DNA from: JAGTVG01 sp964389805
GTDB lineage: Bacteria; Bacteroidota; Bacteroidia; Cytophagales; Cyclobacteriaceae
DNA length: 64,000 nt
Assembly: GCA_964389805.1 (NCBI GenBank)
Contig: CAYMFU010000117.1
Span: forward strand, 50,553-114,552
Direction of reading: 5' to 3'
Positions 17,253 through 26,657 of the stretch are shown here, in pieces. Positions within the stretch are counted from its first letter, which is position 1. The number at the start of each line of letters is the position of its first letter. The notes under the pieces were generated by a model. That model saw only the letters and a program-made list of their open reading frames with translations, did not search any database and had not been told where the DNA came from. The translations under genes were made by a program, and so were the position numbers.

Positions 17253-18305
17253 CTAATCCTGAAGTACATTAGCTATAAAAGTGGATTTCAGTCCGATCCA
17301 GGAGATCAACAACAAAATAGCCCACGTAAGGTAAACCATATAATAATCTTGTGTATCCTTAAATCTGGTTTCCTTGATTTCAGCCTTCTCATATTGGTCG
17401 ATCAGTGCAAAAACGTTTTCCAGAGCTTCATTGTCAGATACCCTGTAAAACTCACCATCACCTAATTCTGCTATCTTCCTGAGGTTTGTTTCATCAAGGG
17501 TATTCTCAACATATCGTGTTCTTCCAAAAAAATCTTTGCCGAAAGGCACCCGCCCTTCTTTACCAATAGCAATTGTGTAGATCCTGATATTAAACGATCG
17601 GGCAAGCTCCGCTGCAGTGATGGGATCAATATTCCCTGCGGTATTATCTCCATCGCTCAGCAAGATCAAAACTTTGGATTTTGAATCAGAATCTCTCATC
17701 CTGTTTGTCCCAACTGCCAGGGCACTCCCAATTGCTGTCCCCCGGTTCTCTATCATATCAAAATCAAGCTCTCCAATATGCGCTTTCAAAAGGTCATAAT
17801 CTAGTGTGAGGGGTGATAAGGAATATGCATCTCCTGAAAAAATAACAATGCCAATTCGATCTTGAAATCTTCCCTGGATAAACTTAAGAGCAGTTTCTTT
17901 GGCAGCTTCCAGCCGATTTGGCTTGAAGTCTTCAATCTGCATACTCTCTGAAATATCTATGACCAGCATAATGTCGATGCCTTCTGTCCATTGCTCAACT
18001 TTTTCATTTGTCTTCTGCGGACGCGCTATACTGATGATGATCAGGGCAAGTATTAATGAGATCAACACATCAGGTATAAACCTCAGTAAACTTACTGGCT
18101 TCCATTTCAAGCTACTTTTGGGTAAGGCTATGAGCAACTTCTGTTTCAACCTGGCCTGGATAATATACTTGATTAAAAGTGCCACAGGGATAGCCCAGAG
18201 AAACCACAGTACTTGTTTGTATTCCCAGGAAAAATTCTGGAAGGTGGCAGGATAGAACCAATCAAGACTATACCAAACTGCAGGAAATAAACTTTGACTA
18301 TCCAT
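17253..18305 (-). CDS. batA: BatA-like von Willebrand factor A membrane protein
   Basis: A 350-residue inner-membrane protein with helices near residues 34-49, 77-95 and 327-344. Between them is a VWA domain with an intact MIDAS metal site: DISES at residues 117-121, TAIG and the SDGDN loop. This is the BatA pattern of the MoxR-DUF58-Bat systems, linked to stress or aerotolerance in Bacteroides. It overlaps the upstream gene by 8 bases. No batB, batC or batD follows; the next gene is a convergent phosphorylase. Confidence 0.85.
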   Translation of the reverse strand: MDSQSLFPAVWYSLDWFYPATFQNFSWEYKQVLWFLWAIPVALLIKYIIQARLKQKLLIALPKSSLKWKPVSLLRFIPDVLISLILALIIISIARPQKTNEKVEQWTEGIDIMLVIDISESMQIEDFKPNRLEAAKETALKFIQGRFQDRIGIVIFSGDAYSLSPLTLDYDLLKAHIGELDFDMIENRGTAIGSALAVGTNRMRDSDSKSKVLILLSDGDNTAGNIDPITAAELARSFNIRIYTIAIGKEGRVPFGKDFFGRTRYVENTLDETNLRKIAELGDGEFYRVSDNEALENVFALIDQYEKAEIKETRFKDTQDYYMVYLTWAILLLISWIGLKSTFIANVLQD

Positions 18306-19188
18306 TTCTAAGTTCTTTAAGTCTCACATCATACCGCTCAATGGAATATTCAAGCAGTTTCTCGAAATGCTCATGAAGAGGCTTTTCTTTAATATTACCG
18401 TAAATATACCGGTCAATGGACCGTAAATTATCCTTAAGCCTCTGATCTGCATGGAGCCCGATCAATTCTTTAGTAGTTAATTTAGTATAAGGCTCCCTTT
18501 CCAGTTTTTCCATATACTTTTTCCAATCTCCTAGTATTTCCTCCGGATCAATACCCGCTCTATTGTCACGCAATGCCCCTAATTTCAAATAAAACTTATT
18601 TATGAAACGTTTATGTTTTCTCTTCATCAGCAGGATGCTAATCCACCTCGATAACCTTTTGCCAAAGAACAGAAGTCCGGATAGCGCTATTAATATCAGC
18701 GCTCCAAGGATTATCATGAAAACCGGGTAATTAAATCTATCAGAGATCTTAAAAAAAAAGGTATTTTCTTTCAGCTTTACAGAATCGGGCATCTCCTGAA
18801 TAATGTGGAAAAGATTAACAGAATCAGGCGTTGTATAGACAGCTGCACTATCTTCTTCTTGTTTAATATAAACAGGCAATTGAAGATATTGTACAGAATC
18901 AATTTCAAAAGTTGATAAATAATAGATAACGCTGTCGAAGCTCAAACTACTGTCGGAAATGGTCTGAAAGTAGTCCCTGCGGTGGTACTCAAAAGGTTCA
19001 TAATCGAAGGTTGAATCCGGGAAAATGATGTTAAAAGACCTTGGATACGAAACGGACAAGCTGTAAGGAACCTCCTCCCCAATCTTTACAGTGTCTTTTA
19101 AGAAAGATCCTTGAATGGAGACATCCTGCCCGCAGACAGTGAAATAAAAACCCAGCAATAATAACAATATGCCTATTCTCTTAAACAA
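18298..19188 (-). CDS. Membrane-anchored protein of the DUF58-BatA operon (BatD-like N-terminal domain)
   Basis: A 296-residue protein with a signal sequence ending at VCGQ, a periplasmic beta-rich domain (residues 22-145) of the BatD/oxygen-tolerance type, a transmembrane helix near residues 153-174 and a basic, helical cytoplasmic domain. Proteins of this shape often sit between DUF58 and batA in Bacteroidota. It overlaps both neighbours by 8 bases, so translation is likely coupled. The exact role is unknown; presumably it forms a complex with BatA. Confidence 0.7.
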   Translation of the reverse strand: MFKRIGILLLLLGFYFTVCGQDVSIQGSFLKDTVKIGEEVPYSLSVSYPRSFNIIFPDSTFDYEPFEYHRRDYFQTISDSSLSFDSVIYYLSTFEIDSVQYLQLPVYIKQEEDSAAVYTTPDSVNLFHIIQEMPDSVKLKENTFFFKISDRFNYPVFMIILGALILIALSGLLFFGKRLSRWISILLMKRKHKRFINKFYLKLGALRDNRAGIDPEEILGDWKKYMEKLEREPYTKLTTKELIGLHADQRLKDNLRSIDRYIYGNIKEKPLHEHFEKLLEYSIERYDVRLKELRNG

Positions 19189-20059
19189 ATCTCTTCGCTT
19201 TATTTCTAACCCTAAATAATTTTATCAATTTCGGCACATAATCTTCATTAGTGTCTATTGAAAGATAATTGGCATTTTGTTTTCGACACAGGTTCTCAAG
19301 TTCAATTTTATTGCCGCTGAAAGTATTGTGCAATCCCTGACGGAAATTTCCTGAGGATGTATTCATCCATAAAACCTTGCCACTTTCCTTATCGTATAAC
19401 GGGACGATTCCCAATTTTGGCAGGTCCGTTTCTCTTCTGTCAGATATATGTATAGTTACTAAGTCGTGTTTTCTGGCCAGTGCTTTCATATTACTTTCAA
19501 ATCCCTCATCTATAAAATCTGAGATAAAAATCACAATACTCTTTCGCTTAAGCCGGTTCAAAGTATATAATATAGCCTGGCTTATATCTGTCTTAAGGGA
19601 TTCCGGTTGTAAATTAAAGATCTCACTAAATATCCGATATGCATGTTTCACTCCTTTATTCGGCTTTACATACTTTTCCTTTTGATCGGAGAAACATATT
19701 AATCCAACCTGGCTTGATTCCTTTAATGCAGAAAGTGCTAAAACGGCGCATATTTCCTTGGCGATCTGTATTTTCTGTCGCCCCGGATTCCCAATTTCCT
19801 GGGACGCGCTAACATCAAGTACAAAAAAAACGGTTTGTTCTTTCTCTTCCTTGAAAGTTTTCACATAAGTCCCATGCCCCTTCGCTGATACATGCCAGTC
19901 AATGGATCGAACATCATCACCATATTGATATGCCCTCACATCGTCAAATTCAAGGCCACTTCCTTTAAAAACGGAATGGAAGTTACCCTGCATATGAGAG
20001 TTGATTGCCTTCCTGACTGTAATTTCATATTTACGAAGCTTTTTCAGAAGCTCCTTCAT
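19181..20059 (-). CDS. DUF58 domain protein (MoxR-associated)
   Basis: A 292-residue cytoplasmic protein. The DUF58 signature GSGLEFDDVRAYQYGDD followed by RSIDWHVSA occupies residues 33-59, and a VWA-like fold follows with the metal motif DVSAS at residues 82-86. DUF58 proteins normally work with a MoxR AAA+ ATPase, but none is adjacent: the upstream region is only 49 bases before a divergent gene. It is the first gene of a three-gene operon with the BatD-like protein and BatA. Confidence 0.88.
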   Translation of the reverse strand: MKELLKKLRKYEITVRKAINSHMQGNFHSVFKGSGLEFDDVRAYQYGDDVRSIDWHVSAKGHGTYVKTFKEEKEQTVFFVLDVSASQEIGNPGRQKIQIAKEICAVLALSALKESSQVGLICFSDQKEKYVKPNKGVKHAYRIFSEIFNLQPESLKTDISQAILYTLNRLKRKSIVIFISDFIDEGFESNMKALARKHDLVTIHISDRRETDLPKLGIVPLYDKESGKVLWMNTSSGNFRQGLHNTFSGNKIELENLCRKQNANYLSIDTNEDYVPKLIKLFRVRNKAKRFV

Positions 20060-20108
20060 AGGCGCTTTTTATCTTTAAAATTAGAACTAATTTGAGTAAT
20101 TTTCGGTC

Positions 20109-20450
20109 ATGAAAAAAACTTTTTTATTACTACTGATAATAGTTTTAATCAATTGCGTGGGCAAAGATAAACCACCTGAAGGAATCATGTCGAAACAAGA
20201 GATGGTTTCTTTTCTGATTGATTTACATATTTTGGAGGCTAAAATTTCAACGGTCAGGTTCCCTAATGATTCCGTTAAGCTCTTTTTCCCTGAAATAGAG
20301 AAGGAACTTTTTAAAAAACACAATGTTTCTGATTCTGTATATTTTAAAAGCTATCAGTACTACCTAAATAATATGTTTGACATGGAAGAGATTTATACTG
20401 CGGTGGTTGACAGCCTTAGCCTTAGAGAACGAGTATCAAATAAAAAATGA
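20109..20450 (+). CDS. DUF4296 lipoprotein
   Basis: A 113-residue protein with a lipoprotein signal (LLLLIIVLINC, lipid on Cys16) and a helical domain of DUF4296, a Bacteroidota family of unknown function. Characteristic stretches are MVSFLIDLHILEAKIS and KHNVSDSVYFKSYQYYL. It lies 11 bases before mutS2 and may be co-transcribed with it, although nothing suggests a shared role. Confidence 0.82.
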   Translation: MKKTFLLLLIIVLINCVGKDKPPEGIMSKQEMVSFLIDLHILEAKISTVRFPNDSVKLFFPEIEKELFKKHNVSDSVYFKSYQYYLNNMFDMEEIYTAVVDSLSLRERVSNKK

Positions 20451-20461
20451 TCTGAAAGGGA

Positions 20462-22873
20462 ATGCTCTATCCATCGAATTTAGAAGAAAAACTTGGTTTT
20501 GATAAGATCAAACAGGCCATCAGAAAGAAGTGTATTGGGGAGTTTGGGCAATCTTATGTCGACAACATAAAATTCAGCTCGGATTTTGAATTGATAAGAA
20601 AATTACTCAAACAGACCGATGAATTTGTAAAAGTACTACAATCAGGCCTGTCTTTTCCGGGCGGCGAATACCATAATATAAGTAAACATCTTGTTAAAGC
20701 TTCAAAAATTGACGCTTATCTGTCTGACGAAGAATTTCATGAATTAAAACTAACAATATCAAAAACTGAAGACCTGTTAAAATTCTTCAAAAAATATCAT
20801 GAGCAGTTTGAACACTTAACATTATTAACTGTTGGGATATATCTTAATCCCCAGCTTTTATTCCATATAAATAAGGTCATTGACGAGAGTGGAAAGATCC
20901 GAAATTCTGCAAGCGATGATTTATTGAAAATAAGAAGCAAAATTCATGGACTAGAATTTAAAGTACGTGGAAAACTGGAACGAATACTAAAGAAATTTAT
21001 TAAAGATGGCTATTCCAGTGAGGAAGTTAATATTACTATAAGAAATGGTCGCCTGGTCATTCCAGTCCGGGCTGAATTTAAAAGGGTTGTGGGTGGTTTT
21101 ATTCATGATGAATCAGCCAGTGGTCAGACAGCTTATATTGAACCTTCATCACTTGTGGAACTGAATAATGATATAAGGGATTTATATTATAAGGAAAAAC
21201 GGGAATTGATTCGGATCCTTATTGCACTGACTGATATGATCAGACCGGAAGTGGATAATTTACGAAAGTGTTACGAGTTCGTGGGTTTAATAGATTTCAT
21301 AAAGGCTAAGGCTTTATTCGCCATTGATTTGAAAGCCATTTTGCCAGAGTTAACGAATACAGCAAAAATCGAATGGTTGCAGGCCAGACACCCTCTTTTA
21401 TTTATGTCCCACCAGCTATCTGGGAAACCCGTAGTACCTCTTGACATAACTTTAACACATGAACACAGAATTCTTGTTATTTCCGGCCCAAATGCAGGAG
21501 GAAAATCGGTTTGTCTTCAAACTGTCGGATTGATTCAATATATGCTGCAATGCGGATTGCTGGTCCCCTTACTGGAAGGATCCAGAACAGGTATCTTTCC
21601 GAGGATATTCATCGATATTGGGGATGAACAGTCATTGGAAAATGACCTGAGCACCTATAGCTCGCATTTGATGAATATGAACAGTTTCCTGAATTTAGCT
21701 ACAAAAAAAACCCTGTTTTTGATTGATGAATTCGGGACAGGAACGGAACCTCAATTTGGTGGGGCAATTGCTGAGGCGATTCTAAAGGAATTAAGCAAAA
21801 AGAAATCGTTTGGGATCATTACTACTCATTATACCAACTTGAAGAAATTTGCCGAGAGGACCCCAGGCGTAGTCAACGGTGCCATGAGATTTGATATCAG
21901 CAAAATGGAACCATTATTCGAATTACATATTGGAAAGCCCGGAAGTTCTTTCGCCCTGGAAATTGCAGGCAAGATCGGGCTTCCGGATGAGATCATACAA
22001 CACGCTAAACAGGGCATTGGAACCTCGCACGTTAACTTTGAAAGATTACTTGGTGAATTGGAACAGGAAAAAAAAGAGTTCGAGGTACAAAAAAGAAAAT
22101 TGTCAGAAGAAGAAAACAAATACAGCAAGCTTATAAAGGAATATGAATCGTTAAAAACTGATCTTCAAAATAACCGGGATAAAGCGATTAAAGATGCCAG
22201 GCGGGAGGCAAACGATATTATTTCGGGAGCGAACAAGGAAATAGAGAAAACCATCCGCTTAATTAAAGAGGCTAAGGCGGATAAAGAAAAAACCAGGGCC
22301 ATCCGGAAGAACCTGGAGGAATTCAAGGAAAAGATCAAGCCTTCTGAACCATCTATTAAGAAAGGTGTCAGCAAAAAACCAAGAATACAGGTAATTCAGG
22401 GTAAAATCGAAACAGGTGATTTTGTAAGGATTAAAGACCAGGGCAGTGTCGGTCAGGTCCTGAATATTACAAGGAATACTGCTGAAGTAGCAATCGGTGA
22501 CCTGAAATCAAAGTTAAAACTTTCAAGGCTGGAAAAGATCTCAAAAAAGGAATATACTGTACATCCAGGTAAGGGATTTAAAGATACTTCCCGGATCATC
22601 AGTTCTGATTTGAATGAAAAACTTAAATTCTTTGAATCTACCCTTGATCTCAGGGGGAAAAGAGCTGAAGAAGCTCTTAACATTCTAAACCAATACCTGG
22701 ATGAAGCATTGCTTTTAAGCATGAATGAGATCCGGATACTTCATGGAAAAGGAGATGGGATCCTGAGGGATGTCATAAGGACATATTTACAGCAAATCGA
22801 CTTTATCGACCGCTTTTATGATGAAGATGTTGAAAGAGGAGGTGCCGGGATCAGTATTGTACACCTGAAATAA
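20462..22873 (+). CDS. mutS2: MutS2 family ATPase/endonuclease
   Basis: An 803-residue MutS2: no mismatch-recognition domain, a core and clamp, an ABC-type ATPase and a C-terminal Smr nuclease domain. Walker A is GPNAGGKS at residues 342-349, Walker B is LFLIDEFGTGTEP, and a long Lys/Glu coiled coil covers about residues 520-625. The Smr domain begins at LDLRG (residue 727) and carries HGKGDG near residue 761, close to the canonical HGKGTG. MutS2 limits recombination or rescues collided ribosomes, depending on species. A strong terminator follows. Confidence 0.95.
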   Translation: MLYPSNLEEKLGFDKIKQAIRKKCIGEFGQSYVDNIKFSSDFELIRKLLKQTDEFVKVLQSGLSFPGGEYHNISKHLVKASKIDAYLSDEEFHELKLTISKTEDLLKFFKKYHEQFEHLTLLTVGIYLNPQLLFHINKVIDESGKIRNSASDDLLKIRSKIHGLEFKVRGKLERILKKFIKDGYSSEEVNITIRNGRLVIPVRAEFKRVVGGFIHDESASGQTAYIEPSSLVELNNDIRDLYYKEKRELIRILIALTDMIRPEVDNLRKCYEFVGLIDFIKAKALFAIDLKAILPELTNTAKIEWLQARHPLLFMSHQLSGKPVVPLDITLTHEHRILVISGPNAGGKSVCLQTVGLIQYMLQCGLLVPLLEGSRTGIFPRIFIDIGDEQSLENDLSTYSSHLMNMNSFLNLATKKTLFLIDEFGTGTEPQFGGAIAEAILKELSKKKSFGIITTHYTNLKKFAERTPGVVNGAMRFDISKMEPLFELHIGKPGSSFALEIAGKIGLPDEIIQHAKQGIGTSHVNFERLLGELEQEKKEFEVQKRKLSEEENKYSKLIKEYESLKTDLQNNRDKAIKDARREANDIISGANKEIEKTIRLIKEAKADKEKTRAIRKNLEEFKEKIKPSEPSIKKGVSKKPRIQVIQGKIETGDFVRIKDQGSVGQVLNITRNTAEVAIGDLKSKLKLSRLEKISKKEYTVHPGKGFKDTSRIISSDLNEKLKFFESTLDLRGKRAEEALNILNQYLDEALLLSMNEIRILHGKGDGILRDVIRTYLQQIDFIDRFYDEDVERGGAGISIVHLK

Positions 22874-22876
22874 AAA

Positions 22877-22920
22877 ATCCCGTGCTTGACACTAAATGAC
22901 GAGCACGGGATCTTATTTAT
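22877..22920. terminator. Bidirectional terminator between mutS2 and a lipoprotein gene
   Basis: ATCCCGTGCT at 22877-22886 and AGCACGGGAT at 22902-22911 form a perfect 10-bp stem with a 15-base loop. T-rich sequence follows on the plus strand, and an uninterrupted T run follows on the minus strand (six A at 22872-22877). It lies between convergent genes and should stop both transcripts. Confidence 0.85.
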
Positions 22921-22931
22921 ATAATCTATAT

Positions 22932-23405
22932 CTATTTCGTCAAGTTCGCAGTATATGCTCCACTTAAATCAGCTATCCTGCCACCAGCCATTGCCGTAAG
23001 GCCAGGATGGGAGAATGAAATACTCATTGAGTTCGTACTGACATTATTGATATTAAACTCAGAAACCGGGGCTACACTGGATAAAACAACGATTTCTATA
23101 GAAGAACTACTGAAATCCCATGCTGCACCGTTCTGGGCGCTAAAGAATTCCGGCATCCCGGCTGAACTGAATGAAGTAGGATTATGACTGTCATCCGTAT
23201 TGAAAGTCATTGTTGAACCATTTAAAATGGTAGGGTCTACACCTTGCGGAACAGTTGCACTTTGAATTGTCCAGGTGCCTTGCATAGTTTGTGCTCTTTC
23301 CTGTTGCGGTGTCAATTCCACTCCGTTACCGTTCTTATTACAACTTGAAATAAAAGCAAATCCCGCTATCAGGCCCACGCTTAAGAATAAAAATAACTTT
23401 TTCAT
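22932..23405 (-). CDS. Small lipoprotein, possibly lipocalin-like
   Basis: A 157-residue protein with a lipoprotein signal; the lipobox ends at Cys22 (FAFISSCNKN). After an EAR-like stretch of polar residues, QGTWTIQSATVPQG begins an apparent small beta-barrel, as in lipocalin-like proteins of Bacteroidota. Ser, Asn and Thr are frequent. It is probably exported and membrane-bound. I cannot assign a ligand. It is transcribed alone, towards the shared terminator; a GGTTTAAACC palindrome lies 15 bases upstream of its start. Confidence 0.65.
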   Translation of the reverse strand: MKKLFLFLSVGLIAGFAFISSCNKNGNGVELTPQQERAQTMQGTWTIQSATVPQGVDPTILNGSTMTFNTDDSHNPTSFSSAGMPEFFSAQNGAAWDFSSSSIEIVVLSSVAPVSEFNINNVSTNSMSISFSHPGLTAMAGGRIADLSGAYTANLTK

Positions 23406-23487
23406 TTTTAAAATTTTTCTGGTTTAAACCAATCTGTTGTACCTTTAAAATAATTAATTCCAGAATTATAACGAATTGTAACCCAAT

Positions 23488-24105
23488 TTATTTATAATTC
23501 TCAATTCTAATGAAGTCAACCGCAAAGGTATATTCTTCTGGTTGATTTGATGCGATTATCACCACCTTATTTTCCAATATCGTAGTAATCTCCTCTGAAT
23601 ACCACTTTTTATTCTCTTGATCCAGATTTGTTGTGGGCTCATCCAGCAATAGCACCGGGCTTGTGGAAAATACTCCTAAAGCTAACTTTAGCCTTTGCTT
23701 CATGCCCGAAGAAAAATGCTTTATAAACTTTTCTTCATTCCCTTCCAACCTGCTGTTATGAATAACATCCTTAATATCCATGCCTTGCCGCAGGGCTTTA
23801 AAATTGAAATGAAATTTAAGAAATTCTTCAAGAGTTAATTCTTCAACCAGTTCCGTATAGGGTGCTACAAAATCAACCAGTTTATAAAATTCTTCGGGGG
23901 GTATATTTCTTTCATCAAGGGAATAAGATATTGATCCTGCAGATGGAAGTGTCCAGCCAGAGATGATCAGCATTAATGTCGATTTTCCAGATCCATTCGG
24001 ACCGACTACAGCGAGTGGGTGGCCAATGGATATAGACTTATCTACACCCTTAAATATCCACTCTTTGTTATACTTTTTACCGGCTCCGTTAAGGATGATC
24101 TGCAT
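23488..24105 (-). CDS. Orphan ABC transporter ATP-binding protein
   Basis: A 205-residue ABC ATPase with Walker A GPNGSGKST (residues 35-43), the signature FSSGMKQRLKLA and Walker B VLLLDEPTTNLD. It resembles the CcmA/drug-export type. No permease gene is adjacent. It begins 4 bases after the lpxA stop, so it is probably co-transcribed with lipid A genes. The partner membrane protein must be encoded elsewhere, if there is one. Its D-loop is TTNLDQEN; the H-loop is ASNQPEE with Asn-Gln where His is usual, which may lower ATPase activity. Confidence 0.85.
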   Translation of the reverse strand: MQIILNGAGKKYNKEWIFKGVDKSISIGHPLAVVGPNGSGKSTLMLIISGWTLPSAGSISYSLDERNIPPEEFYKLVDFVAPYTELVEELTLEEFLKFHFNFKALRQGMDIKDVIHNSRLEGNEEKFIKHFSSGMKQRLKLALGVFSTSPVLLLDEPTTNLDQENKKWYSEEITTILENKVVIIASNQPEEYTFAVDFIRIENYK

Positions 24106-24109
24106 TCGA

Positions 24110-24892
24110 TCATACGTTATTGAATCCTTTCATAATGCCCCGGTCTGAGTTTCTGATAAAATTGATTATATCATCACGTTCCGTTGAAGGTGTCATTTCA
24201 AGCTCCAGAACATCCAATGCTTTAGAATTATTAAGACCTTTAAGGTAAATCTGCCTGTATATCTCCTGGATCTCATTAATTTTCTCATTGGTATAACCTC
24301 TTCTTCTCAATCCTATTGAATTAATACCGGTATAACATAAGGGCTCTCTTGCTGCTTTGGTATAAGGGGGCACATCTTTTCTTATCAGAGATCCCCCGGC
24401 TATCATTACATGACAGCCAATTTTGACGAATTGATGAATAGAAGATGATCCTCCAATAATTGCCCAGTCATCGACCTGTACATGACCGGCCATTTGTACG
24501 CAATTTACGAGAATGCACTGATCGCCAATAATACAATCATGGGCAACATGCACATAGGCCATTAAAAGGCTGTTTTTACCAATAGTAGTCCTATATCGCT
24601 CTACTGTTCCACGGTTTATAGTAACATACTCACGGATAACCGTGTTATCACCGATCTCAACAGTTGTATCCTCTCCGGCAAATTTCAGGTCCTGCGGAAT
24701 AGAGGATATAGTGGCACCGGGAAATATTTTACAATTTTTCCCTATTCTTGCTCCTTCCATGATGGTAACATGAGAGCCTATCCATGTGCCTTCTTCAATA
24801 ATTACATTCTTATGAATACAGGCAAATGGCTCAATTACTACATTGTCAGCGATCTGCGCCTCCGGATGTATGTATGATAATGGCTGGTTCAT
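24110..24892 (-). CDS. lpxA: UDP-N-acetylglucosamine O-acyltransferase
   Basis: A 260-residue hexapeptide-repeat acyltransferase that adds the first 3-hydroxyacyl chain in lipid A synthesis. Left-handed beta-helix repeats run to about residue 190, with the catalytic His near residue 118 (HVAHDC), followed by a helical C-terminal domain (GLRRRGYTNEKINEI). The length matches LpxA. Its start overlaps the end of lpxC/fabZ by 4 bases, so translation is coupled. Confidence 0.96.
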   Translation of the reverse strand: MNQPLSYIHPEAQIADNVVIEPFACIHKNVIIEEGTWIGSHVTIMEGARIGKNCKIFPGATISSIPQDLKFAGEDTTVEIGDNTVIREYVTINRGTVERYRTTIGKNSLLMAYVHVAHDCIIGDQCILVNCVQMAGHVQVDDWAIIGGSSSIHQFVKIGCHVMIAGGSLIRKDVPPYTKAAREPLCYTGINSIGLRRRGYTNEKINEIQEIYRQIYLKGLNNSKALDVLELEMTPSTERDDIINFIRNSDRGIMKGFNNV

Positions 24893-26283
24893 TTGTTTTT
24901 CTTAACAATACTTGCTGACATTACAGATTCAGTTACTATGGTATTACCCACAAATGCCTGGGATTTCATACGGGCAATTCCTCTTCTGATGGGTTCAAGC
25001 AATTCACATTTTAATATAAGCTGATCACCGGGCAGGACCATCTTCCTGAATCGACAATCTTCAATTTTCATAAAATATGTCCAATAGTCCTTTGGATCTC
25101 CCAGGGCATTAAGAGCTAAAATACCACCTGTCTGTGCCAGAGCCTCAACAATCAAAACCCCTGGCATAACTGGATTCCCAGGGAAATGCCCCTGGAAGAA
25201 TGGTTCATTATATGTTACATTCTTAATGCCTGCAACCGTTGTCTCATCAAGGTGAATGATCTTATCCACAAGAAGAAAAGGCGCTCTGTGAGGAAGTGTT
25301 TCCCTGATCTGATTAATATCCATTACCGGTGGCAATTTTGGATTGTAAGGCGGGACATTAATAGACTTTGGATCGCTCATTTCTTTCTTAAGCTTCCTGG
25401 CAAAAGCTACATTGGAAGCATGCCCTGGCCGGGCAGCAAGGATCTGGGCTTTAATTGGACGGCCAGCTAATGCAAGATCGCCCATTACATCTAATAGTTT
25501 GTGCCTTGCAGGTTCATTCCGATATCTTAATTCAACATTATTCAGGATCCCTTCCTTTTTTACCTCTACCTTTGGCTTATTAAATAATTGAGCCAGATAA
25601 TCCAGTTCATTGTCCTCAACAATCCGGTCTACGACAACAATAGCATTATTGAGATCTCCTCCTTTTATGAGATTATTTTTATATAACATCTCAAGTTCAT
25701 GTAGAAAACAGAATGTTCTGCAAGAAGCAATTTCTTTAGAGAACTGATTGACATCCGTAATATTTGCATGCTGACTTCCTAAGACTGGAGAATTGTAATC
25801 GATCATTACAGTAACTCTATAATCATCTAATGGCAACGCGGCGATTTCAACATCATGTGCGCTGTCCCTATAAAATACAGGTTCCCTGACTTCATAGAAA
25901 TTACGCAATGCATTTTGCTCTTCGAATCCAACACTTTCAAGAGCATCTACAAACATTTTAGAGCTGCCATCCATAATTGGAATCTCAGGGCCATCCAGTT
26001 GTATTAGTACATTATCAACTTGCATACCAACAAGTGCAGCCATGGTATGTTCAACTGTAGCTACCTTGGCACCCTCTTTTTCCAGTGTAGTCCCTCTTGA
26101 CAGGTCAACCACATTATCTACATCAGCTTCAATTATGGGTTTCCTTTCAATATCAATCCTTTGAAATTTAATACCATGGTTTGGTTTGGCTGGCAGGAAG
26201 GTCATTTTCGCATTTACACCAGTATGGAGTCCAACACCCTCAATGGTCACCGGATTTTTTATGGTGTGCTGTTTAATATTCAT
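24889..26283 (-). CDS. lpxC/fabZ: Bifunctional LpxC deacetylase / FabZ dehydratase
   Basis: A 464-residue fusion typical of Bacteroidota. The N-terminal 310 residues are LpxC, the zinc deacetylase committed to lipid A synthesis, with ligands His79 (VEHT), His261 and Asp265 (RHKLLDVMGD) and the general acid His288 (RPGHASN). From about residue 320 it is FabZ, with LPHRAPFLLVDKI and the catalytic His366 (GHFPGNPVMPG) and Glu380. The fusion ties supply of hydroxyacyl chains to their use. A 374-base gap separates it from lpxD upstream, so it may have its own promoter. Confidence 0.97.
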   Translation of the reverse strand: MNIKQHTIKNPVTIEGVGLHTGVNAKMTFLPAKPNHGIKFQRIDIERKPIIEADVDNVVDLSRGTTLEKEGAKVATVEHTMAALVGMQVDNVLIQLDGPEIPIMDGSSKMFVDALESVGFEEQNALRNFYEVREPVFYRDSAHDVEIAALPLDDYRVTVMIDYNSPVLGSQHANITDVNQFSKEIASCRTFCFLHELEMLYKNNLIKGGDLNNAIVVVDRIVEDNELDYLAQLFNKPKVEVKKEGILNNVELRYRNEPARHKLLDVMGDLALAGRPIKAQILAARPGHASNVAFARKLKKEMSDPKSINVPPYNPKLPPVMDINQIRETLPHRAPFLLVDKIIHLDETTVAGIKNVTYNEPFFQGHFPGNPVMPGVLIVEALAQTGGILALNALGDPKDYWTYFMKIEDCRFRKMVLPGDQLILKCELLEPIRRGIARMKSQAFVGNTIVTESVMSASIVKKNK

Positions 26284-26657
26284 AAATCTTATGTCTAGTG
26301 GAATTACTAATTTCTCAGTTGATAGATTACAATTAAATCTAATCTTGTCTGTTAAAATTCAATATATTTTGATCTTTCTCAGCTTTTCCCATACTCTAAT
26401 AAGGCCCTAGAAAATTGAATTTAAATTATTAACCTGCAAGTATACGATTTTTCTAACTTTTGAGCCACATCTTATACGATACTTCTTATAAATCAGATCA
26501 TAACATGATAGGCCATTTTCTTTAATGTATAATAAGAATTATTCTAAATGATAGATTAATTAATGGAAATCCATGGTGGCAAAATGAGCTATTATATAGA
26601 AAACAGAAGGTATCTGGTTATACATTAAAGTATAGGAATATCTAAGGGGCCTGTTTC
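26284..26657. other. Non-coding gap inside the lpx cluster
   Basis: These 374 bases separate lpxD and lpxC/fabZ, which are both read leftward. The stretch is very AT-rich and holds no convincing gene. CAAGTATA at 26437-26444 reads TATACTTG on the minus strand, one mismatch from TAnnTTTG, and could be a promoter about 150 bases before lpxC/fabZ. I see no strong hairpin or RNA gene. Confidence 0.5.

Noticed and set aside
23421..23430. GGTTTAAACC palindrome upstream of the small lipoprotein
   Set aside because: Only 10 bases, expected by chance at moderate frequency in a window of this size; kept only as a note.
26186..26410. 74-codon plus-strand frame reaching into the lpx gap
   Set aside because: Begins antisense to the lpxC/fabZ N-terminus; composition is low-complexity and no start context or family is visible.
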